Shown: positions 17,515 through 26,503, counted from the first letter of the stretch. The stretch is DNA of 64,000 nt from DASSUW01 sp963844205 (GCA_963844205.1 CAWJNK010000014.1:434001-498000); one strand, 5' to 3'. Notes: generated by a model not told the origin, from the sequence alone. Translations and numbers: made by a program.

Positions 17515-18855
17515 TCACGCTCCAAGCAGCTCCAGACCGGCGCGGGCGCGTGGCACCCACCAGTCCAGCTCGTCGCGCGCCCAGCTGCGCTCGGCGGGGT
17601 CGGGGTGGATGACCGCGCTGTGGCCGAGGATCCAGCCGTACATCACCACCCCGCTGAGCAAGCCGAGCGCCAGCGCCTCGGCGTCGTCATCGCCGCCTCG
17701 CACGGCGCGGAAGTCCTCCACGAGCTGGTCGCGGGTCGCCCTTATCCGCCAGGCGCAGTGCATCAGATACCAGGCCAGCTCGCTCGCAGGATGGCTGCGC
17801 GCGGCGATGCCCCAGTCGAGCAGGACGAGGCGGCCGTCGCGCGAGAGTCCGAGCTGCTCGTCGCGCACGTCGCCGTGGATGAGCGTCGTCCCGCGGGCGT
17901 CGAGCGCGTCGGCCAACAACGCCGGGTCGATCACCAGGCCGAGGACCGCCTCCCCGACGTCGCGAGGGACGGCGGCCGTGAACGCCTCCCAGGCCGCCTC
18001 GAGCTGGTTCGGGAGCAGGTCGTGACCTTCGCGCTCGCGCTCGGCGACGGGCGGGCCGGCGATGCCGAGGCGGGCGTGGGTGGAGGCCAGGCAGTCGATC
18101 TCGACGCCCCAGAAGCGGGTCCACATGGCGTTCAGCGCCGCCATGATGCGGCGGTGGTCGTCGCGGTCGATCAGCGACGTGTCGTCGAGCAGCTCGTCTC
18201 CGGCGTCGCGCATGACGATCCACCAGGCGCGGCCGTCCGGCACCGCGCCGACGACCGCGGGGTCGATCTCCACGGGCAGGGACGCGAAGTGCCCGTCGCG
18301 CGCCAGCAGTCCCTCGCGACCTGGGTCCGCGGTCCAGCGGCCGATCCAGTCGGCTGCTGGGTCGACGCGCTTGGCGACGAGCCGCCGCCCGTCGGCCATC
18401 ACGGCGCGCTCGAGCCGGTTGCCCGACCAGCCCCGCGAAGCGATGGCGGCGTGCTCGGCGATCCTGCCATGCATGGCGAACACCTCGCGACCCGTGAGTC
18501 GCTCCGGCTCGACGGTCGGCGCGCTGCTCCGCGGAGGCGCGGCGTAGATCCAGTGGGCGGCGATCCGCCCGTCCTCGAGGTGCAGGTAATGACGCTGGCG
18601 CTGAGCAGTCCCGTCGGCGTGCCGGCGCTCCACCCACAACGCGATCCCGGCCGGGTGCTCGCGGCAGTCCCATTCGATCAGCTCGGCGGGCCGGTCCCAC
18701 AGGGCGCCGATCTCGTCCAGGGCCGCTTCAGCGCCTGTCGCGCGGAGCCGCCGGCCGGGGAGTCCTGCGTCGAGGCGCGCCGCCGGCGCATAGACCCCCT
18801 CCAGCGCGTCCGCGCTCCCTACGGCGGCGGCGCGGAGGCTGGCGGCGACGCTCAC
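17515..18855 (-). CDS. NTF2-like domain fused to an aminoglycoside-phosphotransferase-fold protein
   Basis: 446 residues. The first 130 or so look like a SnoaL/NTF2-type small-molecule fold (IGALWDRPAELIEWDCREH, HYLHLEDGRIAAHWIYA). The rest has the APH kinase signatures: LIHGDVRDEQLGLS (HxD with Gln in place of Asn) and LVLLDWGIAARSHPASELA. Known relatives phosphorylate small molecules; the substrate is unknown. GTG at 18855 overlaps the methyltransferase stop (GTGA). It abuts the kinase gene tail-to-tail with no gap. Confidence 0.78.
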   Translation of the reverse strand: MSVAASLRAAAVGSADALEGVYAPAARLDAGLPGRRLRATGAEAALDEIGALWDRPAELIEWDCREHPAGIALWVERRHADGTAQRQRHYLHLEDGRIAAHWIYAAPPRSSAPTVEPERLTGREVFAMHGRIAEHAAIASRGWSGNRLERAVMADGRRLVAKRVDPAADWIGRWTADPGREGLLARDGHFASLPVEIDPAVVGAVPDGRAWWIVMRDAGDELLDDTSLIDRDDHRRIMAALNAMWTRFWGVEIDCLASTHARLGIAGPPVAEREREGHDLLPNQLEAAWEAFTAAVPRDVGEAVLGLVIDPALLADALDARGTTLIHGDVRDEQLGLSRDGRLVLLDWGIAARSHPASELAWYLMHCAWRIRATRDQLVEDFRAVRGGDDDAEALALGLLSGVVMYGWILGHSAVIHPDPAERSWARDELDWWVPRARAGLELLGA

Positions 18856-19664
18856 CCCCGCCGCCCCACGGCCACGCGGATCATCGTCGGCAGGTCGTAG
18901 CCGCCAGGCCCGCGAAGCGGCTCCGCCAGCCGCTCGAGCTCCCGGCGGGCGCGCTCGCGTCCGGCCGGCGTCGTACCGGATAGCCGCGCCGCGGTGCGGA
19001 CCGTGCCGCCGAGCACGCCCGTCCACAGCTCCGCGAAGTCAGCGACGTGAAGCGTGAACGCGAGCTCGCGCAGCTCGACGTCCTCGAGCCCGGCGCCGCG
19101 CAGCAGCCCGGTCAGCTCGCCGGCGTCGGTGAAGCGGACGGAGCTCGGTCCGCCGGGAAGATGGCGGTCGTCGAGCCCCGCCACCTTGGCGGCCTGCGTC
19201 GGCAGGCCGAGGATCGCGACCTCTTCGAGCGGCCCCCACATCGCGAGGGCGATACGCCCTCCTGGCTTCGTCACCCGCGCGAACTCGGCGGCGGCGCGCT
19301 CGGGATCGGGGAGGTGGTTGACGACGAACGCGGCCAGCACGGCGTCGAACGACGCGGCGCCGAAGGGCAGTTCCTCGCCGTCATGGAGCACGAACTCGAT
19401 CGCGGGATGGCGCCGCCGGGCGGCGTCGATCATGCCCTCGGCGATGTCGAGCCCGGTCGGCTCCGCTCCGCGTCTTGCGGCGGCCGCCGCGAGGTCGCCG
19501 AGGCCGCAGCCGACATCCAGCACGCGGGTGCCGGCGGTCACGCCTGCGGAATCCAGCAACGGCTCGATCGCGACGGTCGTGGCGCGGGCGACGAGCCGCT
19601 CGAAGGTTGCGGCTCGCTCGCTCCAGCCGGCGGCCTCGAACGCCTTGAAGCTCCCGGCGCTCAC
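18852..19664 (-). CDS. Class I SAM-dependent methyltransferase
   Basis: 270 residues with the Rossmann methyltransferase motifs VLDVGCGLGDLAAAAA (SAM loop), TGLDIAEGMIDAARR, and LPFGAASFDAVLAAFVVNHL. This is the UbiE/type-11 pattern; the substrate cannot be told. GTG at 19664 lies 10 bp after the tgt stop. It is coupled to the phosphotransferase-fold gene downstream, so the pair may modify the same molecule. Confidence 0.85.
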   Translation of the reverse strand: MSAGSFKAFEAAGWSERAATFERLVARATTVAIEPLLDSAGVTAGTRVLDVGCGLGDLAAAAARRGAEPTGLDIAEGMIDAARRRHPAIEFVLHDGEELPFGAASFDAVLAAFVVNHLPDPERAAAEFARVTKPGGRIALAMWGPLEEVAILGLPTQAAKVAGLDDRHLPGGPSSVRFTDAGELTGLLRGAGLEDVELRELAFTLHVADFAELWTGVLGGTVRTAARLSGTTPAGRERARRELERLAEPLRGPGGYDLPTMIRVAVGRRG

Positions 19665-19674
19665 CGGGCCGACT

Positions 19675-20880
19675 CTAGCCGAGCGCCCAGGGCGCGGCGC
19701 CGGCCCGGACGGCCGCGACGGCGCCGGCGAACCGGCCGCCGTCGATGGCATCGCGGAGGGCGGCCATCAGCAGCTGCAGGTAGGCGAGGTTGTGGATCGT
19801 GAGCAGCCGCTGGGCGGTCTGCTCGCGGGCCTTGAGGAGGTAGTGCAGGTAGGCGCGGCTGTAGCCGTGCGCGCAGGCGGGGCAGGGGCAGCCGTCGAGA
19901 AGCGGCTCGTCGGCGGTCCGGTAGCGGCCCTTGGCGAGGTCCGCTCGCCAGCGCTCCGCGGGGTCGGGGACGACGGCCATGCCGTGGCGGCCGATCCGCG
20001 TCGGCATCGCGCAGTCGAACGTGTCGATCCCGAGCACGACGCCGCGCACGAGGTCGTCGACCTCGCCAATCCCGAGCAGGTGGCGCGGCCGCTGCTCGTC
20101 GAGCTCCTGCATCGCCCAGTCGACGACCTCGAACATCTGGTCCTTGTCCTGCCCGAGCGTGCCGCCGATCGCGATGCCGCCCACGGCCCGCGCCGCGACC
20201 TCCTGGGCCGACTCCCGCCGCAGGTCCTCCTCCACCCCGCCCTGGACGATCCCGTACACGACCTGGCCCTCGGGCCCGTGCTCGGCGTGCCACGCGAGGC
20301 AGCGGTCGAGCCAGCGGTGGGTGCGCTCGGTGGAGCGAGCGGTGTAGTCGCGGCCACCGTGGAACGGGGTGCACTCGTCGAAGACGAGCGCGATGTCGGA
20401 GCCGAGCGCGGCCTGGATCTCCATCGACGTCTCGGGACCGATGAACTTCGACGAGCCGTCGAGATAGGACCGGAAGGTCACGCCCTCCTCGGCGATCTTC
20501 AGGATCGCGCCGGCGCGCTCGCCGGTGGCCGTCTGCGGCGCGCGGCCCTTGATCTCGTCCGCGACCGCGCCGTGGCCCATCGAGAAGACCTGGAAGCCGC
20601 CGGAGTCGGTGATCACCGGCCGCTCCCAGCGCATGAAGCGGTGCAGGCCGCCCAGGTCCGAAATGAGCTCGTGGCCGGGCGTCAGGAACAAGTGGAACGT
20701 GTTGCCGAGCACCATGTCGTATCCAAGCTCGCCGGCCTCGCGCACCTCGAGCGTCTTGACCACCGCCTTCGTGGCGAGTGGGACGAAGGCGGGCGTACGG
20801 ACCTCGCCGTGCGCGAGGCGAAGGGTGCCGGTGCGGGCACGCGAGCCGGGGTCGCGGCTGTGGATCTGCAGGACGGACAC
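19675..20880 (-). CDS. tgt: tRNA-guanine transglycosylase
   Basis: 401 residues, full length for bacterial Tgt, which exchanges guanine-34 of Asp/Asn/His/Tyr tRNAs for a 7-deazaguanine precursor. Visible signatures are VLGNTFHLFLTPG, the nucleophile region TDSGGFQVFSM, GIDTFDCAMPTRIGRHG, and the zinc site CPCPAC...HY. GTG start at 20880, 16 bp from the structured repeat at 20897. Probable operon with the methyltransferase downstream. Confidence 0.95.
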   Translation of the reverse strand: MSVLQIHSRDPGSRARTGTLRLAHGEVRTPAFVPLATKAVVKTLEVREAGELGYDMVLGNTFHLFLTPGHELISDLGGLHRFMRWERPVITDSGGFQVFSMGHGAVADEIKGRAPQTATGERAGAILKIAEEGVTFRSYLDGSSKFIGPETSMEIQAALGSDIALVFDECTPFHGGRDYTARSTERTHRWLDRCLAWHAEHGPEGQVVYGIVQGGVEEDLRRESAQEVAARAVGGIAIGGTLGQDKDQMFEVVDWAMQELDEQRPRHLLGIGEVDDLVRGVVLGIDTFDCAMPTRIGRHGMAVVPDPAERWRADLAKGRYRTADEPLLDGCPCPACAHGYSRAYLHYLLKAREQTAQRLLTIHNLAYLQLLMAALRDAIDGGRFAGAVAAVRAGAAPWALG

Positions 20881-20896
20881 GAAGGGCGGTGGACCC

Positions 20897-21072
20897 TAGA
20901 TGATTGATTCCGCGGCCCGCGTGCCTGCATGGCCGCGTACCGGATTAGGCCCGCCCGCCCGGTGCCCGCGCGATCGGCACAGTGGCGGAGCCACGGGCCG
21001 ATTCAGCGGGTGCCGATCCGGCGCCGCGGGACGCGCCCAGGCGGGTGCGGGGGTCGTGGAATCAGTCATCTA
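20897..21072 (+). repeat. Structured intergenic repeat, copy 1 (176 bp)
   Basis: Near-identical in its outer parts to 62716-62885. Termini are an imperfect inverted repeat: TAGATGATTGATTCC on the left, and the right end is the complement of TAGATGACTGATTCC. Inside, three hairpins can form: ACCGG/CCGGT (20937-20965 area), ATCGG enclosing GTGGC-GGA-GCCAC closed by CCGAT, and GGTGCC-GATCC-GGCGCC. The second stem is conserved by compensatory changes in copy 2. It could be a structured RNA or a small TA-flanked (MITE-like) mobile element. Confidence 0.8.
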
Positions 21073-21084
21073 GTCTTCCGGGCG

Positions 21085-21234
21085 ATGCTCCGCCGGGTGG
21101 ACGCCGTGAAGCGCGCGCTGCGGCGCCCGGCGGGCGCGGCCCTCGCGACCGCGCTGCGTGCCTCCGACCCGCAGGCCGGTCTCACCGAGCTCAGCTGCGG
21201 GTTGCTCCGGGCGCTCAGGGCGCCCGGAGCGTGA
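21085..21234 (+). CDS. Possible small basic protein
   Basis: 49 codons from ATG 21085 to a stop at 21232-21234, just after the structured repeat and convergent with hsp20. The product is Arg/Ala/Leu-rich with one amphipathic stretch (VDAVKRALRRPAGAALATAL). There is no clear ribosome-binding site. It may be chance; I see no family resemblance. Confidence 0.25.
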   Translation: MLRRVDAVKRALRRPAGAALATALRASDPQAGLTELSCGLLRALRAPGA

Positions 21235-21240
21235 AGAGCG

Positions 21241-21702
21241 TCAGCCCTCGATGGTCTGCTGGCCGGCGATCTCGATCCGGCGCGGCTTGCGCTCCTCGGG
21301 CTTCGGGATGCGGACCTCGAGGACGCCGCGGTCGAAGTTGGCGGTGACGCCCTCGGCGTCGATGCCCTTGGGCAGCGTCAGCGAGCGGGAGAAGGCGCCG
21401 AACGCGCGCTCGACGCGGTAGTAGCCCTCCTCGCGCTCCTCGTGCTCGGCCCTGCGCTCGCCGGAGACGGTGAGCGTGCCGTCCTCGAACTCGATCTTGA
21501 TGTCCTCCTCGCTCATGCCGGGGAGATCGGCGCGAAGGACGAAGTGGTCGACGGACTCGACGAGGTCCATGGCCGGCACCCAGCGGCGCAGCGTGCCGCC
21601 GTTGCCAGGAGCGGGCGTGTCGAAGACCGTGTTGAAGAGACGGTTCATCTCGTTCTGGAGCGAGCCGAGCTCACGAAGCGGCTCCCAGCGCACGATGGTC
21701 AT
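21241..21702 (-). CDS. Hsp20/alpha-crystallin small heat-shock protein
   Basis: 153 residues: short N-terminal arm (IVRWEPLRELGSLQNEMNRL), alpha-crystallin domain (about 45-135, VLRADLPGMSEEDIKIEFED to LTLPKGIDAEGVTANFDRGV) and a C-terminal IPKPEE tail. It binds unfolding proteins without ATP. A GGAGG site lies 7 bp before the ATG, and a sigma70-like promoter with an overlapping palindrome sits upstream. Confidence 0.93.
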   Translation of the reverse strand: MTIVRWEPLRELGSLQNEMNRLFNTVFDTPAPGNGGTLRRWVPAMDLVESVDHFVLRADLPGMSEEDIKIEFEDGTLTVSGERRAEHEEREEGYYRVERAFGAFSRSLTLPKGIDAEGVTANFDRGVLEVRIPKPEERKPRRIEIAGQQTIEG

Positions 21703-21743
21703 AGGTCGATCCTCCGTAGACGGGTGGGTTGAAACCTCCCCGT

Positions 21744-21774
21744 ATTGTAAAAGATCTCAGTGGGCTCTTGTCAA
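21744..21774 (-). promoter_or_regulatory. Promoter of hsp20
   Basis: On the complement strand TTGACA (21774-21769) is followed after 19 bp by TACAAT (21749-21744). It is one of the few AT-rich stretches around and lies between marR and hsp20. The spacer is 2 bp longer than ideal, so activity may depend on a regulator. Confidence 0.5.
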
Positions 21775-21778
21775 GTTT

Positions 21779-21797
21779 CTTAGTCGCGGGGACTAAG
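21779..21797. promoter_or_regulatory. Perfect palindrome at the marR end and hsp20 promoter
   Basis: CTTAGTC-GCGGG-GACTAAG, 7-bp arms, covers the last codons and stop of marR and ends 4 bp before the hsp20 -35 box. Its size and symmetry suit a dimeric winged-helix regulator such as MarR. Confidence 0.45.
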
Positions 21798-22268
21798 ATC
21801 AGCGGCGCCTGGGAGGACCCGGTTCCACAGGCCGGCGAGCTGCTCGAGCTCGGCGGGGGAGAAGTGGCGCAGGAAGCGATCCCGCACCCCGTCGAGGTGC
21901 GTGCGCCGGGCCTCGGAGAGCAGCGCCTCGCCCTTCTCGGTCAGGACCGCGAACGTGCCGCGCCCGTCGTCGACGCACGCGTCGCGCTCGAGCAGCCCTT
22001 CGCGCTCGAGCCGGTCGACCAGGCGCGTCATGCCCGAGCGTGAGAGCAGCACGCCCTCGGCCAGCTCCGCCATCCGCCGGCGACGCTCCGGCGCCGCCTG
22101 GAGGTTGATCAGCACCTCGTACGAGGTGAGCGGGAGGTCGTGCTCGGCCAGCAGCTCGGCGTCGAGCGCCTTGACGAGCGCGCTGTGCACGCGCAGCAGG
22201 CCGCGCCACGCGCCGAGCTCCTCGGTGGAGAGCTCCTGGATCGACTGCGTCCGCGCTGTCGTCGCCAT
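21780..22268 (-). CDS. MarR-family transcriptional regulator
   Basis: 162 residues with the winged helix-turn-helix of MarR: SYEVLINLQAAPERRRRMAELAEGV, LLSRSGMTRLVDRLEREGLLER and the wing DGRGTFAVLTEKG. MarR dimers repress nearby promoters and respond to small ligands or oxidation. Hsp20 lies directly downstream on the same strand, with a palindrome at the junction, so hsp20 is a possible target as well as a read-through neighbour. Confidence 0.88.
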   Translation of the reverse strand: MATTARTQSIQELSTEELGAWRGLLRVHSALVKALDAELLAEHDLPLTSYEVLINLQAAPERRRRMAELAEGVLLSRSGMTRLVDRLEREGLLERDACVDDGRGTFAVLTEKGEALLSEARRTHLDGVRDRFLRHFSPAELEQLAGLWNRVLPGAADLSPRD

Positions 22269-22331
22269 CGACGCAAGCTTAGCGTGGTTGCGCGCTCAAC
22301 GAATCGTGGGGCCGGCCCACGAATCGTGCGG

Positions 22332-23096
22332 TCAGGGGTCGACGTCGCCCTCGAACAGCGCGAAGGCGGCGCCCTGCGGGTCGCTCACCGCCGCCACCCG
22401 GCCGACGCCGGTGCTCATCGGCCCCGCGATGACGCTGCCGCCGGCCCCGCGGATCGCCGCGACCGCGTCGTCCAGCGACTCGACCGTGAAGTAGACGAGC
22501 CAGTGGGTCGGCTCGCCGTCCTGGGTCGGCCGCATGCCGCCGTTGATCGCGCCCTCGCGGCGGATGACGCCGTACCCGGACTCCTCCGGGTCGACCGTCC
22601 AGCCCAGCAGCTCGCCGAAGAAGTCCCGCGCACGGGCGGGGTCGGGAGAGGCGAGCTCGTTCCACACCATGAAGCCGGGGTCGTTGACCCGGCCGGCGCC
22701 GAGCTGCTCCCGCGGCTGCCAGAGATGCAGGATCGCGCCCGTCGGATCGCGCAGCGCCGCGGTCCGCCCGGCCTGCATGACGTCGAACGGCTCGGCCAGC
22801 ACCTCGCCGCCGAGCTCGCGCACCCGCGGGGCGAGCGCGTCGACGTCCTCGACCGACACGTACGAGGCCCAGTGCGGCGTCAGCGACTCGCGCTGGTCCT
22901 CGTCCATCTCGTACATCGCCGCCACGTCGCGCCCGTCGAGCTTGAACGTCGTGTACGTGCCGGCGTCGCCCACCTCGGCGTCCACCGCCTCCCACCCGAA
23001 CACGGTCGTGTAGAACGCCGTCGCGGCGTCCGCGTCCGTGGTGCCGAGGTCGGCCCAGCAGAACGTGCCCGGCGCGTAGCTCTCGCGCTCCCCCAT
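22332..23096 (-). CDS. VOC-superfamily protein with two tandem glyoxalase-like domains
   Basis: 254 residues made of two repeats of the vicinal-oxygen-chelate fold (about 8-125 and 135-252), each beginning with a conserved W-x-E/D-L region (FCWADLGTTDADAATAFY; MVWNELASPDPARARDFF). Proteins of this 27-kDa two-domain type are common in actinobacteria as antibiotic-biosynthesis-like or glyoxalase-like proteins of uncertain substrate. It lies 10 bp after gpmI on the same strand and may be read with it. Confidence 0.8.
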   Translation of the reverse strand: MGERESYAPGTFCWADLGTTDADAATAFYTTVFGWEAVDAEVGDAGTYTTFKLDGRDVAAMYEMDEDQRESLTPHWASYVSVEDVDALAPRVRELGGEVLAEPFDVMQAGRTAALRDPTGAILHLWQPREQLGAGRVNDPGFMVWNELASPDPARARDFFGELLGWTVDPEESGYGVIRREGAINGGMRPTQDGEPTHWLVYFTVESLDDAVAAIRGAGGSVIAGPMSTGVGRVAAVSDPQGAAFALFEGDVDP

Positions 23097-23106
23097 CCGG
23101 CGCAGC

Positions 23107-24627
23107 CTACGCGAGCAGGGAGCGGCCCGTCATCTGCTCCGGCTGGTCGATCCCGAGCAGTTCGAGGATGGTCGGCGCGACGTCGGCGAGGATGCCCTCG
23201 CCGTCGAGCTCGGCGCCTTCTGCGGTGACGATGAGCGGCACCGGGTTGAGGGAGTGCGCGGTGTTGACCGAGCCGTCCTCCTCGAGCATGTGGTCGCAGT
23301 TGCCGTGGTCGGCGGTGATGACGCACGCGCCGCCGCTCTCGTGCACGGCCTGCACGACCTCGCCGAGGCACGCGTCCACGGTCTCGACCGCCTTGACCGC
23401 CGCGTCGATCACGCCGGTGTGGCCGACCATGTCCGGGTTCGCGAAGTTGATGATCGCGAACGCCGGCTTGTCGTGGTTCCAATGCTCGACGAACGCGTCG
23501 GCCGCCTCGCGAGCGCTCATCTCCGGCTTGTGGTCGTAGGTCGGGACGTCGCGCGGGGACGGCACGAGCTCGCGGACCTCGCCTTCGTACGGGTCCTCCT
23601 CACCGCCGTTGAAGAAGTACGTGACGTGCGGATACTTCTCGGTCTCGGCGACGTGCAGCTGCTTGAGCCCGCGCTCGGAGATGACCTGCGCGATCGTGAT
23701 GGCCGGCCGCTTGGGCGGGAAGAGGATCGGATACTCCCAGTCCTCGTCGTACGCGGTCATCGTCGTGTAGCGGTCGGCGGTCTCCGTCAGCTTCTCGGTG
23801 ATCTGCCGCATCCGGTCGGGGCGGAAGTTGAACGCGATCACCGAGTCGCCGGGCCGGATGCGGGCCTCCTCGCCGACCGTCGTCGGCGTGATGAACTCGT
23901 CGGTCTCGTCGCGCTCGTAGGCGTCGCGGACGGCCGCTTCGCCGGTGTCGGCATGGTGATCGCCCTCGCCGTCGACGAGGAGCTTGACCGCCTTCTCCGT
24001 GCGGTCCCAGCGCTTGTCCCGGTCCATCGCGAAGTAGCGGCCGATGACCGAGCCGACGCGCGCGGTCCCCCAGCTCTCGACCTCGGCGAGCGAGCCGGCG
24101 CCGGAGGTGGGCGACGTGTCGCGCCCGTCCGTGAACGCATGGACGACGACGTCGCCGCCGGCCAGCTCGGCGAGCGCGCGGAGGTGCTCGATCGAGGAGT
24201 GCACGCCGCCGCCGGAGACGAGCCCGATCAGGTGGACGCGCTCGGCGTCGAGCGCCTCGTTCAGCGCGGGGATGTCGGCCAGCGCGCCGTCACGGACGGC
24301 GGCGTCGATGCGGGCCAGGTCCTGCGGGACGATCGCGCCCGCGCCGAGGTTGAGGTGCCCGACCTCCGAGTTGCCCATCTGGCCCTCGGGCAGCCCGACA
24401 GCCTCGCCCTTCGCCGTCAGCTGCGTGTGCGGATGCTCCTCCCACAGCTTGTCGAAGACCGGCGTGTCGGCGAGCGAGATCGCGTTCCCCGGCCCGTCGG
24501 GGGCCAGGCCCCATCCGTCGAGGATCACGAGCGCGACCTGAGTGCTCCGCGGGGCGTCCGGCCCCGCGTTCTGATGGCGACCTTCGGCATCCGGCCTCTG
24601 GTAACCGCTCGGCTTCGCCTCGCTCAC
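23107..24627 (-). CDS. gpmI: Cofactor-independent phosphoglycerate mutase
   Basis: 506 residues, the usual length. It interconverts 3- and 2-phosphoglycerate using two Mn ions and a phosphoserine. Signatures are VILDGWGLAPDGPGNAI, the active-site Ser in MGNSEVGHLNLGAG, FTDGRDTSPTSG and the C-terminal metal site TADHGNCDHM. The GTG start overlaps the tpiA stop (GTGA). It is the last glycolytic gene of the gap-pgk-tpiA-gpmI operon. Confidence 0.96.
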   Translation of the reverse strand: MSEAKPSGYQRPDAEGRHQNAGPDAPRSTQVALVILDGWGLAPDGPGNAISLADTPVFDKLWEEHPHTQLTAKGEAVGLPEGQMGNSEVGHLNLGAGAIVPQDLARIDAAVRDGALADIPALNEALDAERVHLIGLVSGGGVHSSIEHLRALAELAGGDVVVHAFTDGRDTSPTSGAGSLAEVESWGTARVGSVIGRYFAMDRDKRWDRTEKAVKLLVDGEGDHHADTGEAAVRDAYERDETDEFITPTTVGEEARIRPGDSVIAFNFRPDRMRQITEKLTETADRYTTMTAYDEDWEYPILFPPKRPAITIAQVISERGLKQLHVAETEKYPHVTYFFNGGEEDPYEGEVRELVPSPRDVPTYDHKPEMSAREAADAFVEHWNHDKPAFAIINFANPDMVGHTGVIDAAVKAVETVDACLGEVVQAVHESGGACVITADHGNCDHMLEEDGSVNTAHSLNPVPLIVTAEGAELDGEGILADVAPTILELLGIDQPEQMTGRSLLA

Positions 24628-25379
24628 CGGGCGGCCTCGACGATCTCCGCGAAGCTCCCGGGATCGAGGCTCGCGCCGCCCACCAGCGCCCCGTCGACGT
24701 CGGGCAGCGCCAGCAGCTCCACCGCGTTCTCGGGCTTCAGCGAGCCGCCGTAGAGGATCCGCACGGCCTGGCCGGCGACCGTGTCGCGGTCCTCGACCAG
24801 TGCGCGCACGAACGCGATCGCCTCCTGCGCCTGGTCGGGCGTCGCGACCCGGCCGGTGCCGATCGCCCAGATCGGCTCGTACGCGATCACGACCTCGGCC
24901 AGCCGGTCCTTCGCGACCTTCTCAAGCCCTTCCTGGACCTGGTGGCGGAGCTTGCGCTCGGTGGCGCCGCGATCGCGATCCTCCTCTGACTCCCCCACGC
25001 AGAGGATCGGGGTCAGCCCCGCGTCGAGCGCCCGCGGGACCTTCTGCTGGAGCGCTCGGTCGGTCTCGTTGAAGTACTGGCGGCGCTCGGAGTGGCCGAG
25101 GATCACTCCCTGGACGTCGATTTCGGTCAGCATCGGCGCGGACACTTCGCCGGTGAACGCGCCCTCGTCGGCCTCGTGCATGTTCTGCGCGTAGACCTGG
25201 ACGCTCGAGCCGCGCGCGGAGTCGACCATCGCCTGCAGCGCCGTGTAGGGCGGGCAGATGACGACCTCCACGTCGCCGATCGCGCCCACCTTCGGCAGCA
25301 GCGCCTGGATGTAGGCCTCCGCCTCGGCGATCGTCTTGTGCATCTTCCAGTTGCCGGCGATGAACGGCGTGCGGCTCAT
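24624..25379 (-). CDS. tpiA: Triosephosphate isomerase
   Basis: 251 residues, TIM barrel. FIAGNWKMHK (catalytic Lys), ILGHSERR (catalytic His), VVIAYEPIWAIGTG (catalytic Glu and loop 6) and ILYGGSLKPENA are all intact. It interconverts dihydroxyacetone phosphate and glyceraldehyde 3-phosphate. Overlaps pgk upstream (ATGA) and gpmI downstream. Confidence 0.97.
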   Translation of the reverse strand: MSRTPFIAGNWKMHKTIAEAEAYIQALLPKVGAIGDVEVVICPPYTALQAMVDSARGSSVQVYAQNMHEADEGAFTGEVSAPMLTEIDVQGVILGHSERRQYFNETDRALQQKVPRALDAGLTPILCVGESEEDRDRGATERKLRHQVQEGLEKVAKDRLAEVVIAYEPIWAIGTGRVATPDQAQEAIAFVRALVEDRDTVAGQAVRILYGGSLKPENAVELLALPDVDGALVGGASLDPGSFAEIVEAAR

Positions 25380-26503
25380 GCGAGCGCCTCCACGCCGGGG
25401 AGCGGCTTGCCCTCGAGCAGCTCGAGCGAGGCGCCCCCGCCGGTGGAGAGGTGGTCGACCTCGTCGTCGAGGCCGAACTGCGCCAGCGCGGCCGCCGAGT
25501 CGCCGCCGCCGACCACTGTGACCGCGGACGTGGCCGCGATGGCCTCTGCCACCGCACGGGTGCCGGCCGCGAACGGCTCGAGCTCGAACGCGCCCATCGG
25601 CCCGTTCCAGAACACCGTGCCCGCGGCGGCGATCGAGGCCGCGTAGCGCTCGGCGGTGCGGGGGCCGACGTCCAGGCCCATCCAGCCGTCGGGGACGTCG
25701 ACGCCGTCGATCGCCTGCAGCTCGGTGTCCACCGAGAACTCGCGGCCGGCGACGAGGTCCACCGGGAGGCGGAGCTTGTCATCGCCCATCACGCGCCGGG
25801 CGGGCTCGATGCCCTCCTCCTCGCACAGCGAGTCACCCACCGAGTGGCCCTGGGCCTTGAAGAACGGGAAGCACATGGCGCCGCCGATCAGGATCTCGTC
25901 CGCACGCTCGAGGAACGCCTCCAGCACGCCGATCTTGTCGGTCACCTTGGCGCCGCCGACGACCGCCACCAGCGGGCGCTTGGGGTCCTCGAGGATGCCC
26001 TTGAGCGTCGACACCTCGCGCTCGAGCAGCCGGCCGGCCGCGCTCGGTAGCAGGTGCGCGACCGCCTCGGTGGACGCGTGCGCGCGGTGGGCGGCGCCGA
26101 ACGCGTCGTTCACGTACGCGTCGGCGAGCGCCGCGTAGCGCTTGGCCAGCTCGGGGTCGTTCTTCGTCTCACCCTGCTCGTAGCGGACGTTCTCGAGCAT
26201 CACGAGGTCGCCGTCCGGCACCCCGTCGAGCGACTCGGCGAGCCGCACGTCCGTGCCCAGGAGGTCGGACAGCCGCTCGGCCGCGGGGCGAAGCGAGAAC
26301 TCCGGCTCGCGGTCCTTGGGTCGCCCGAGGTGGGCGGCCAGCACGAGCCGGGCACCGCGCTCGCGCAGCTCCTTCAGCGTCGGCAGCGCGGCGCGGATGC
26401 GCGCGTCGTCGGTGATGTTGCCGTCCCCGTCAAGGGGGACGTTGAAGTCCACCCGGACGAGGACGCGCTTTCCGCCGACGTCGAGATCCTCAAGCGTGCG
26501 CAC
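25376..26503 (-). CDS. pgk: Phosphoglycerate kinase
   Basis: 375 residues, slightly short for the family (about 390-400). VLVRVDFNVPL, LVLAAHLGRPK, ENVRYEQGETKND, and the nucleotide-binding VVGGGDSAAAL with the C-terminal STGGGASLELLEG are present. Makes ATP from 1,3-bisphosphoglycerate. The GTG at 26503 gives a 14-bp overlap with the end of gap; the next starts would lose the first strand. Confidence 0.96.
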   Translation of the reverse strand: MRTLEDLDVGGKRVLVRVDFNVPLDGDGNITDDARIRAALPTLKELRERGARLVLAAHLGRPKDREPEFSLRPAAERLSDLLGTDVRLAESLDGVPDGDLVMLENVRYEQGETKNDPELAKRYAALADAYVNDAFGAAHRAHASTEAVAHLLPSAAGRLLEREVSTLKGILEDPKRPLVAVVGGAKVTDKIGVLEAFLERADEILIGGAMCFPFFKAQGHSVGDSLCEEEGIEPARRVMGDDKLRLPVDLVAGREFSVDTELQAIDGVDVPDGWMGLDVGPRTAERYAASIAAAGTVFWNGPMGAFELEPFAAGTRAVAEAIAATSAVTVVGGGDSAAALAQFGLDDEVDHLSTGGGASLELLEGKPLPGVEALA

